Shown here: positions 43,032 to 49,286 of the stretch, in pieces | Position numbering within the stretch: position 1 is the first letter of the stretch | Layout: every line of letters begins with the position of its first letter | NCBI GenBank assembly: GCA_035296965.1 | Contig: DATGZX010000314.1 | Coordinates: 1-49,286, forward strand | Length of the DNA: 49,286 bases | From: DATGZX01 sp035296965 | GTDB taxonomy: Bacteria; Planctomycetota; Planctomycetia; Gemmatales; Gemmataceae | Direction of reading: 5' to 3' | Translations under genes and position numbers: made by a program | Notes under the pieces: model-generated | The model's input: the letters and a program-made list of their open reading frames with translations, nothing else | The model's database searches: none | Told to the model about the DNA's origin: nothing

Positions 43032-44159
43032 ATGAGCGTGGGACAAAGCGAACACGAAAACCGGGCCCATCCGATCACCGATCCCGATATCACAACGCTT
43101 TCCAACAGCGTTCGTTTGTCGGGCCGGCAATGGATACTCGTCGGCCTCTTCGCCGTCTTGACGGTCCTCTTCGTCCCTCATTTGTGGAAGCAGGTAGAAA
43201 AGTTTGATCTCGAAATGGACTACCGGATGCCCTACGACCAGAGCCAGGATTACTGGCTGTTCGACCGCTTCTCCCGGCTCGCAGCCGAGCGCTACGACAC
43301 CGTGCTGGTCGGGGACTCCGTTGTCTGGGGGCAGTACGTTACGCGGCAACAAACTCTGTCCCATTATCTCGATGAGCAGAGAGGTGAGGAGCAATTTGGC
43401 AATCTCGGCCTCGACGGAGCCCATCCCGCGGCTCTGACAGGGCTGGTGGAACATTACGCGCAAGGGATCTCCGGGAAGAACGTCATTGTCCAGTGCAACC
43501 TTTTGTGGATGAGCTCACCGAGGCATGACTTGCAGGTGAAAGAAGAGTTTGCCTTCAACCATCCCCGGCTAGTGCCGCAGTTCGTGCCGAGCATTCCCTG
43601 CTACAAGGAACAGATTTCAGCACGCCTGGGAATCGTGGTCGAACAGCACGTAGCATTCAACAGTTGGACCAACCATCTCCAACAAGCTTACTTCGGCGGC
43701 ACTGACGTGCCTTCATGGACCATGGAGCATCCCTACGCCAACCCTTTAGAAAACGTCGCCCGGGGGCTGCCTCCATCCGACAACCGGCAACGGCACGAAC
43801 CGATCCCTTGGACTCGGAGAGGAATCAAGAAGCAGAGCTTTGCCTGGGTCGACCTCGAAGGATCCATTCAATGGCGGTGCTTCCGGCAGGCAGTGGACCT
43901 TCTAAGGCAGCGGGGCAATCGAGTATTCGTTCTTGTGGGGCCGTTCAACGAACACATGGTGAGCGACGACAGCTTGCCCGCCTACCGAGAACTGAAGCAG
44001 GGTATCGAAACATTGCTGGAGCGCGAGAAGATTGCCCATTGGGCGCCGCCAACGCTGCCCAGTGAACTTTATGCGGACGCCAGTCATCCGCTCAGTGCCG
44101 GCTATGCCTTGCTGGCGCGCGATCTGTTTGCTCACCTACCTCACGAATTCTCTCCTTGA
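43032..44159 (+). CDS. AlgJ/AlgX-like SGNH hydrolase, partner of the MBOAT
   Basis: 375 aa from ATG 43032, GGAG nine bases upstream. A single N-terminal membrane helix (about residues 36-55) places the rest in the periplasm. SGNH blocks are clear: LVGDSVVWGQ with nucleophile S96, NLGLDGAHPAALTGL, VGPFNEHM with the Asn, and D349-A-S-H352 in YADASHPLSAGYALLARDL. In alginate-type systems such proteins complete transfer of acetyl from the MBOAT to the polymer. The pair 41548-44159 is therefore a polysaccharide O-acylation module. Confidence 0.87.
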   Translation: MSVGQSEHENRAHPITDPDITTLSNSVRLSGRQWILVGLFAVLTVLFVPHLWKQVEKFDLEMDYRMPYDQSQDYWLFDRFSRLAAERYDTVLVGDSVVWGQYVTRQQTLSHYLDEQRGEEQFGNLGLDGAHPAALTGLVEHYAQGISGKNVIVQCNLLWMSSPRHDLQVKEEFAFNHPRLVPQFVPSIPCYKEQISARLGIVVEQHVAFNSWTNHLQQAYFGGTDVPSWTMEHPYANPLENVARGLPPSDNRQRHEPIPWTRRGIKKQSFAWVDLEGSIQWRCFRQAVDLLRQRGNRVFVLVGPFNEHMVSDDSLPAYRELKQGIETLLEREKIAHWAPPTLPSELYADASHPLSAGYALLARDLFAHLPHEFSP

Positions 44160-44177
44160 CACGAAAACAAGGAACTA

Positions 44178-45203
44178 ATGGACTCTTTGGCCATGAAACG
44201 AATCCTAATTGACATCGCGACAGAGCAAACCGGATTACAACGCTTGCGGGCACTACCTGGCGTAATGGTGGAAACGGTAGAAATTGCCAAGGCGGCACGC
44301 GCCCTGCCTGCAGAATTGCTACGCGAACAGCACATCCTGGTGTGCAAGACACCGCCGTTGAATTTTGACGATCTGCACTCCCTGGAATTCATGCAAATCT
44401 CCACGGTCGGCTACGAGCACCTCCGTCATTTGGGCCTTGCCCACAGGCCCATTCGCGTTTGCAACGCCCGCGGCGTATTTGACACGGCCATCGCTGAATG
44501 GAACCTCGCCATGATGATCAACCTGAGGCGTGATCTGCGCGAGCTGATTCGCCAGCAGGAGCGAGGGGACTGGCAGCGCGCGTCGCGGTTTCAACAGGAG
44601 GTGCGGGGCAGGGTGGTGGGCCTGTGGGGCTATGGCGGTATTGGAAGAGAGACGGCCCGCCTGGCCAAGGCGTTTGGTATGACCGTGCACGTCATGTCAC
44701 GCTCGCCGGTTGGGCCGCGATCCACTGCGTATACTTTTAACGGCACGGGCGATCCGGACGGCATTCTGCCCGATCGGGTCTATACACTCGGACAGGAATT
44801 AAGTTTCCTTGCGGGATTGGACTTCTTGATCCTGGCGCTACCACACACGCAGAAGACGACCGGGCTAATTGGCGAAAGAGAGCTGCGTGCATTGCCGGCA
44901 CATGCGTTCGTGCTGAACCCCGCACGCGGCCCGATCATTCAGGAGCAAGCGCTACTGGCGGCATTGCGCGAGGGCTGGATCGCCGGCGCGGCCCTTGACA
45001 CGCATTTCGCCTATCCCTTGCCGGCGGATCATCCGCTACGCCAGTTCCCGAACGTCATTCTGACGCCCCACATCGCCGGTGCGGACAAGAGTCCCGATTT
45101 TCCCGGCCGCATGTGGGACCTGTGTGTGCAGAACGTCAAGCGCTATCTTGCCGGGGCGCCGTTGCTCAACGAGGTAACCCTGGCGGAATGGCGCGAAGCT
45201 TGA
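44178..45203 (+). CDS. D-2-hydroxyacid dehydrogenase family protein lacking the catalytic Glu
   Basis: 341 aa, AAGGA before ATG 44178. The NAD-binding site is GLWGYGGIGRETARL (about 151-165); LALPHTQKTTGLIGERELRAL, NPARGPIIQEQALLAAL and TPHIAGADKSPDF are family blocks. The catalytic Arg (R250) and His (H298) are present. The residue 29 after R250, where D-3-phosphoglycerate dehydrogenases have the proton-relay Glu, is Y279 (LDTHFAYPLP in place of the usual LDVFEEEPLP). Activity may be altered or a different substrate used. It lies 18 bases after the SGNH gene, so it is the last gene of that operon. Confidence 0.88.
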   Translation: MDSLAMKRILIDIATEQTGLQRLRALPGVMVETVEIAKAARALPAELLREQHILVCKTPPLNFDDLHSLEFMQISTVGYEHLRHLGLAHRPIRVCNARGVFDTAIAEWNLAMMINLRRDLRELIRQQERGDWQRASRFQQEVRGRVVGLWGYGGIGRETARLAKAFGMTVHVMSRSPVGPRSTAYTFNGTGDPDGILPDRVYTLGQELSFLAGLDFLILALPHTQKTTGLIGERELRALPAHAFVLNPARGPIIQEQALLAALREGWIAGAALDTHFAYPLPADHPLRQFPNVILTPHIAGADKSPDFPGRMWDLCVQNVKRYLAGAPLLNEVTLAEWREA

Positions 45204-45255
45204 TGCTCGATCAACGTCGAAAGAGCGTTTGAGGCTGTGAAGCGAATCGCTTGGA

Positions 45256-46560
45256 TCACACCGCCGGCAACTGCCACGGATCCCGGCGTTCGCGATCGAG
45301 CCACTCATTGGCCGCCGCATCGTCGACGAATTGCCACTGGTTCGGGTCCCAGTGCAGTTTGCGATGATTCCAATAAGCAAGATTGCCAAGGTGGCAGACC
45401 GTCACGGAGCGCGCCCCTATCTCCACATCACAAATGGGCCGTTCGCGCGAGCGGATGCAGTTCAACCAATCGCGCTGATGCCCGGGCGAATGGTAGAGGT
45501 GCACGTCCTTCTCGCCCAGGGGCTGCTGGATAATGCTGTCGGGTTTGCTGCTGAGGTGACCGCGGTTCACCGTGATCTCGCCTTCGGTGCCGATGAACTG
45601 CACGCCGCCGCTTGGGCCGTGGACAACCTCCACGCCATTCGCATAGACGTAGCGGAGCCCCTTGGTCGCCTTGGGATCTTCAGGGGGAATGATTTCGACC
45701 GGACCAGAGCCATCCATGCCAAGCCCCCACTGGGCAATGTCGAAATGGTGAGCGCCCCAGTCAGTCATTCCGCCGCCGGAGTATTCACGAAAGTTGCGCC
45801 AAGCCGGGAAATGGTCGTGGACTCCGCGCGGGCTGAGGATCGAGTTGTAGGGGCGCACGGGCGCCGGTCCCAGCCAACGGTCCCAATTCAACCCCGGTTC
45901 GAGCTTTTCTTCCGGCAGGTCGCACCAGCGACTCGGCCCGCCGACATCTACATTGACGGTCTTGACCTTGCCGATGCGTCCGCTGCGCACCAGCTCGCAG
46001 TTCAGCCGGAATTCCTTGTCCGAACGCTGCTGGCTGCCGGTCTGGAAGACGCGCCCGTACTTACGCACCGCATCGATCATTGCCTTTGCCTCGCGAATCG
46101 TCAACGTAAGCGGCTTCTCGCAGTAGATATCTTTCTTTGCCTTGCAGGCCTCCAGGACGGGGATGGTATGCCAGTGGTCCGGTGTGGCGATGACCACGGC
46201 GTCGATATCCTTGCGTGCCAGCAATTCGCGGAAGTCGCCGTATACGGCGCAGCCCTTATGTTGGCCGCCCTTCAATTCTTTGCCGTAGCGTTGCTCCACC
46301 ATTTTCCGGGCGGCCTCGCGTCTGGTTGTATCGACGTCACAGACAGCCAGCACTTGCACGTCCTTCATCTCCAGGAAATTGCCGAGATGGCCGCGGTTCA
46401 TCTTGCCAACGCCGATGAACCCCAACGTGATCCTCTCACTGGCTGCCTGCCGCTTGGCGTCCCCGAGAGCAGATCTGGGGATAATGACCGGTAGCGCTGC
46501 GGCAGCGCCGGTCACCTTGATGAAATCACGGCGCGACATCTCGCCTTTTGGCGTGATCAT
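45256..46560 (-). CDS. Tat-exported Gfo/Idh/MocA-family oxidoreductase
   Basis: 434 aa from ATG 46560, with CAGGAG nine bases upstream; the open frame up to 46737 is unsupported. A twin-arginine signal is visible (MSRRDFIKVTGAAAALPVII, residues 8-27). The NAD(P) Rossmann part reads LGFIGVGKMNRGHLGNFLEM; ARKDIDAVVIATPDHWH and the signature YCEKPLTLTIREAKAMIDAV follow (Lys of EKP), then QTGSQQRSDKEF. The C-terminal domain has GGMTDWGAHHFDIAQWGLGM and QRDWLNCIRSRERPICDVEIG. These enzymes oxidise sugars or related compounds; planctomycetes carry many Tat-exported copies whose substrates are mostly unknown. It converges on the hydroxyacid dehydrogenase with only 52 bases between. Confidence 0.93.
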   Translation of the reverse strand: MITPKGEMSRRDFIKVTGAAAALPVIIPRSALGDAKRQAASERITLGFIGVGKMNRGHLGNFLEMKDVQVLAVCDVDTTRREAARKMVEQRYGKELKGGQHKGCAVYGDFRELLARKDIDAVVIATPDHWHTIPVLEACKAKKDIYCEKPLTLTIREAKAMIDAVRKYGRVFQTGSQQRSDKEFRLNCELVRSGRIGKVKTVNVDVGGPSRWCDLPEEKLEPGLNWDRWLGPAPVRPYNSILSPRGVHDHFPAWRNFREYSGGGMTDWGAHHFDIAQWGLGMDGSGPVEIIPPEDPKATKGLRYVYANGVEVVHGPSGGVQFIGTEGEITVNRGHLSSKPDSIIQQPLGEKDVHLYHSPGHQRDWLNCIRSRERPICDVEIGARSVTVCHLGNLAYWNHRKLHWDPNQWQFVDDAAANEWLDRERRDPWQLPAV

Positions 46561-46942
46561 AGTGAAGCTCCTGAGGATCCGAAAATGGTGTGGCCAGCGA
46601 AGGCATAGGGAGGGCCGACCTTGAGGGTACTCTTCCCACAGCCGAATGCAAGGCGGATTTCGCGAAGACCGTGGTCCCGACCAGCTCTCTCGTTTCTCCT
46701 CCGACACGGCAAAAGAAAGACTGTGGATGAACGACACGCTGATTAGCGCGCAACTGACTTGCGAACATCGTCGTCACCGGACGTGTACGCCGCCTACACA
46801 TGGATGCAATGGTAGCGAAGACGCCATTTAGTCGTGATACGATCGGTCGATTCTCCAGCAAGATGCGCGGCAGACCAGTCGATTACTTGAGCAATGCGTA
46901 GTATGATGGGAATGAGTAAGAACCTGGGCACAAGGGGTAACA
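46561..46942. other. Divergent promoter region
   Basis: 382 bases between the oxidoreductase (-) and the YqgE-like gene (+). No gene or palindrome stands out. It must carry two divergent promoters, which I could not define. Confidence 0.4.
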
Positions 46943-47449
46943 GTGGTGCTTTTCCTGTCCGGCTCATTCCTGGTGGCCCGTCCGTCGTTGCTCGATCCCA
47001 ATTTCCGGCAAACGGTCGTGCTGCTGCTGGAGCACACCAGGGAAGGCGCCCTTGGACTCATCGTCAATCGTCCGAAATCGGTAAAGGGTCTACCCTTCAA
47101 ACTCTTTGCGGGCGGTCCCTGTTCCAGCGACGGGCTCCTCATGCTGCATGGCCACCGCGAATGGTTGGAAGATGCTCCCGACCAGGGATCGCCCGGCATT
47201 GCACCGGGAATCTTCATGGGCGATTCCGCCTGTCTGGACCGCGTCGGCGAGGCGCTCCCTGCAAAAACGCCTCGCTTTCGAGTTTTTTCCGGTTATGCGG
47301 GTTGGGGCGCCGGTCAACTAGAAGCTGAATTGGCAGGCGGAGATTGGACCGTCGTGCCTGCCGACGCTCAGCTACTCTTTGATACTGCCGTCGAAGACCT
47401 TTGGCGGAGCCTCATCCCGCCCCGCATTCCGCAGCCGAGCGTCAACTGA
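46943..47449 (+). CDS. YqgE/AlgH (UPF0301) family protein
   Basis: 168 aa, probable GTG start at 46943. The family signature is present: SGSFLVARPSLLDPNFRQTV, then LLLEHTREGALGLIVNRP, FAGGPCSSDGLLMLHG, FRVFSGYAGWGAGQLEAELA and a final WTVVPADAQLLFDT. The family is widespread, small and cytoplasmic; AlgH was named for an effect on alginate production in Pseudomonas, but no enzymatic role is established. In this genome its presence near a polysaccharide O-acylation operon may be coincidence, since it is separated by a convergent/divergent gene. Confidence 0.92.
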   Translation: MVLFLSGSFLVARPSLLDPNFRQTVVLLLEHTREGALGLIVNRPKSVKGLPFKLFAGGPCSSDGLLMLHGHREWLEDAPDQGSPGIAPGIFMGDSACLDRVGEALPAKTPRFRVFSGYAGWGAGQLEAELAGGDWTVVPADAQLLFDTAVEDLWRSLIPPRIPQPSVN

Positions 47450-47915
47450 AAATATATTTCTTGACTAGAATCCGCTAATGGGAGCTCTCATCGCTGCCTG
47501 CAAGTGACTGCATCACCCACTGGCGGACATATTTTCATTCCCATTCTGCCCTCGCTACACTCCTTACTAGACTGAGCGCGGTCAAGCACGAGACATCGCC
47601 CCGTAGCCGCATTCGCCAGCATGCGGGCTACACAGTTTCACCCGCATTCGCCAGCATGCGGGCTACACAGTTTCACCCGCATTCTGGCGAATGCGGCTAC
47701 GGCCTATTGGTATCAGTATTAACTGCACGCCGAATATGCTTCCGTGGCCGCCGCTCGATTGGCAAAACGTGCAAATCAGCCCTTTGGAACGAGAGAGGGC
47801 GGAACTCGGATTTGGATGGTGCCATTCGTCGTCGGGCCGGAGATAATGCCAGAGAAGCGGTGGGACGAACCCGGGGGGTGAGAAACCTAACTCAAATAGG
47901 AAGGCGGGAGTGCTG
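47450..47915. other. Non-coding region with tandem and inverted repeats
   Basis: 466 bases without a supported gene. Most of 47601-47702 is the repeat described separately. The remainder includes an A+T-richer stretch after the YqgE-like stop (47450-47470). Confidence 0.5.
47601..47702. repeat. 35-bp tandem repeat within a long inverted repeat
   Basis: A 35-base unit beginning CCGCATTCGCCAGCATGC occurs at 47607-47641 and again, identical, at 47642-47676; an eight-base third start follows. The outer ends CCGTAGCCGCATTCGCCAG (47601-47619) and CTGGCGAATGCGGCTACGG (47684-47702) are exact reverse complements. This looks like a REP-type or MITE-derived intergenic element that has been partly duplicated. 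Confidence 0.9.
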
Positions 47916-49043
47916 ATGACTGCATCGAAGACGATGACGGAACTCCGGAGGCAAGCAGACGACGGCGGCGCAAACTCAGGGCATGACTCAAACATCTTTC
48001 CACACATGGGACGCCGGGGCTTTCTCGCTGGCGCACTCGCCTCGGCGATGACGGCCAGAGCCCTCGGCGGGGACTCTGGGAGAGGCACTGGCCCAACACG
48101 TTACCCCGATCCCGACATCATTGCGCTGGACAAGCGGTTCGAGAAATACAAGATTGGCAACACGCCCATCCAGAGGCTATACACGGGACTCCTTTGGGCT
48201 GAAGGGCCAGCCTGGAACGGCGTGGGGCGCTACTTGCTCTGGAGCGACATCCCCAACGATATCCAGATGCGCCGGCTCGAGGAAGACGGCCACGTCAGCG
48301 TGTTTCGCAATCCATCGGGCAACAGCAACGGCAATACGTTCGACTTCGAAGGCCGGCAGCTTTCCTGCGAGCACGGCAACCGCCGGGTGGTGCGCTATGA
48401 ACAGAACGGTACGGTTAGCGTGCTGGCCGACAAGTGGCAGGGCAAGCCGCTCAACGCTCCTAACGACATCGTCGTGCATCCCGACGGCGGCATCTGGTTT
48501 ACCGACCCGGGTTACGGCAGTCTCATGAACTACGAAGGCCACAAAGGGGAGCTGCATCTCAAGGAAGCCGTATACCGCATCGACGGCAAGACCGGCAAAA
48601 TGGAAATCGCGACCGACGATATGTTCAAGCCCAACGGTCTCTGCTTTTCGCCCGACTACAAGAAGCTGTATATCGTCGATACTGGGGCGACCCACTATGA
48701 AAAGGCCCCCAGGAACATTCGGGTTTACGACGTGATCGACGGAACCAAAATCGCGAAGGGTCGTGAGTTCGTTTCCATGGCCCTCAACGGCAAGGCCGGC
48801 TTGGCCGACGGCATCCGCGCTGATGTGGACGGGAACATCTGGGCCGCGTCCGGCTGGGTGGGCGCCGGGTACGACGGCGTGCAGATTTTTGAGCCGGGCG
48901 GCGACCGCATTGGCCAAATTCTGCTACCGGAAATCTGTGCCAACCTCTGCTTCGGCGGCGCGAAACGCAACCGCCTTTACATGGCAGCCAGCCAATCTAT
49001 TTATGCGGTGTACGTGGAAACGCAGGGAGCGCATATTACTTAG
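47916..49043 (+). CDS. Tat-exported SMP-30/gluconolactonase-like protein
   Basis: 375 aa from ATG 47916, GGGAG six bases upstream (GTG 47910 also possible). A twin-arginine signal lies at about residues 31-47 (MGRRGFLAGALASAMTA). The six-bladed propeller of the SMP-30/gluconolactonase family shows as LLWAEGPAWNGVGRYLLWSD (metal-binding Glu), GNSNGNTFDFEGRQLSCEHG, NAPNDIVVHPDGGIWFTDPGYG (metal-binding Asn), FKPNGLCFSPDYKKLYIVDT and GLADGIRADVDGNIWAAS (metal-binding Asp). It would hydrolyse sugar lactones outside the cytoplasm, a role consistent with the Gfo/Idh/MocA sugar oxidoreductase nearby, which could produce lactones (inference). Confidence 0.93.
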   Translation: MTASKTMTELRRQADDGGANSGHDSNIFPHMGRRGFLAGALASAMTARALGGDSGRGTGPTRYPDPDIIALDKRFEKYKIGNTPIQRLYTGLLWAEGPAWNGVGRYLLWSDIPNDIQMRRLEEDGHVSVFRNPSGNSNGNTFDFEGRQLSCEHGNRRVVRYEQNGTVSVLADKWQGKPLNAPNDIVVHPDGGIWFTDPGYGSLMNYEGHKGELHLKEAVYRIDGKTGKMEIATDDMFKPNGLCFSPDYKKLYIVDTGATHYEKAPRNIRVYDVIDGTKIAKGREFVSMALNGKAGLADGIRADVDGNIWAASGWVGAGYDGVQIFEPGGDRIGQILLPEICANLCFGGAKRNRLYMAASQSIYAVYVETQGAHIT

Positions 49044-49062
49044 GCGAGCGGCAGCGCTTGTT

Positions 49063-49238
49063 CTCCCCTCGCCCCGGTACTCCGGGGAGAGGGGTCGGGG
49101 GTGAGGGGGACGAACGGTCCCCGACCAAGACCCCTCACCCCCCGACCTGGGCTGATGAAAACCACGACGTCCTTTCATCTGAAAAGCGTTGCGCTCGCTC
49201 TCCCCTCTCCCCCGTACTCGGGGGTGAGGGGGCGAACC
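49063..49238. repeat. GC-rich palindromic repeat block at the right edge
   Basis: Several nested palindromes: CCCCTCGCCCCGG-TACT-CCGGGGAGAGGGG near 49065-49094; GGTCGGGGGTGAGGGG (49093-49108) against CCCCTCACCCCCCGACC (49131-49147); and CTCTCCCCTCTCCCCC...GGGGGTGAGGGGG near 49197-49232. These are typical dispersed intergenic repeats of large planctomycete genomes and may also terminate the lactonase transcript. Confidence 0.75.
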
Positions 49239-49286
49239 CGAGAGTGGCCCAATCCCATAAGGATGACATGCAGCTACTGGGCACCA

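Noticed and set aside
47607..47684. Possible CRISPR array.
   Set aside because: The 35-base units are directly adjacent with no spacers, so it is a tandem duplication within a palindrome.
1..49286. tRNA, rRNA and transposase genes.
   Set aside because: I looked for T-loop-like GGTTCGA contexts, rRNA landmarks and DDE or serine-recombinase motifs and found none that were convincing. A tRNAscan or Infernal run would settle this.

Overview
The window (about 60% GC by eye) looks like chromosomal DNA of a planctomycete, probably of the Gemmataceae type. The evidence is a secreted protein with the planctomycete N-terminal LESLEDR-type export motif (31954-33858), an ECF sigma factor next to a Ser/Thr kinase, a second large kinase, very large TPR proteins, a CsrA paralogue, and several families of GC-rich intergenic palindromes. 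The phylum call is fairly firm and the family call is inference. No rRNA, tRNA, CRISPR array, phage or complete transposon was found.

Region 1 (1-20607) is a long exopolysaccharide / cell-surface glycan locus, all on the + strand and cut by the left edge. It holds two glycosyltransferases, a FemAB-type acyltransferase, a YdcF/ElyC-type DUF218 membrane protein and a polysaccharide deacetylase of the kind found with exosortase (XrtA/PEP-CTERM) systems. A 1404-aa membrane-anchored TPR protein follows. A second block supplies precursors: a UDP-HexNAc-type 6-dehydrogenase, GlmS, an NAD-dependent nucleotide-sugar epimerase and a DUF4954-like left-handed beta-helix protein, closed by a strong terminator at 15820-15845. 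A third block has a GtrB/DPM1-like glycosyltransferase, a zinc-ribbon methyltransferase and an 888-aa GT-C/YfhO-like membrane protein interrupted by a large inverted repeat. A good sigma-54 type -24/-12 promoter lies before the precursor block.

Region 2 (20797-28652) is signalling and miscellaneous metabolism: a membrane-anchored Ser/Thr kinase (-), a class II aldolase-like protein (-), a B3/B4-domain protein (+), and a + strand run of ECF sigma factor, a zinc-finger / kinase / GAF fusion protein, and a secreted di-haem cytochrome c.

Region 3 (29487-38771) contains a TPR-sulfotransferase, the DUF4214/metalloprotease exported protein, a gene-poor kilobase, a csrA-like / SMI1-KNR4 / UspA-like cassette ending in the N-terminal stump of an RND efflux pump, a secreted terpene-cyclase-fold repeat protein (-), and a tiny secreted Cys/His-rich repeat protein (-). 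The DUF4214 gene and the cyclase-fold gene each have a sigma-54 type promoter candidate, which suggests a small RpoN regulon for surface and exported products shared with the polysaccharide locus.

Region 4 (39604-45203) is a second envelope-modification operon: a TolB-like propeller, a SUMF1/FGE-like lipoprotein, an AlgI-type MBOAT acyltransferase, an AlgJ/X-like SGNH hydrolase, and a D-2-hydroxyacid dehydrogenase relative with an altered catalytic residue. Region 5 (45256-49286) has a Tat-exported Gfo/Idh/MocA oxidoreductase (-), a YqgE/AlgH protein and a Tat-exported SMP-30-like lactonase, separated by palindromic repeats.
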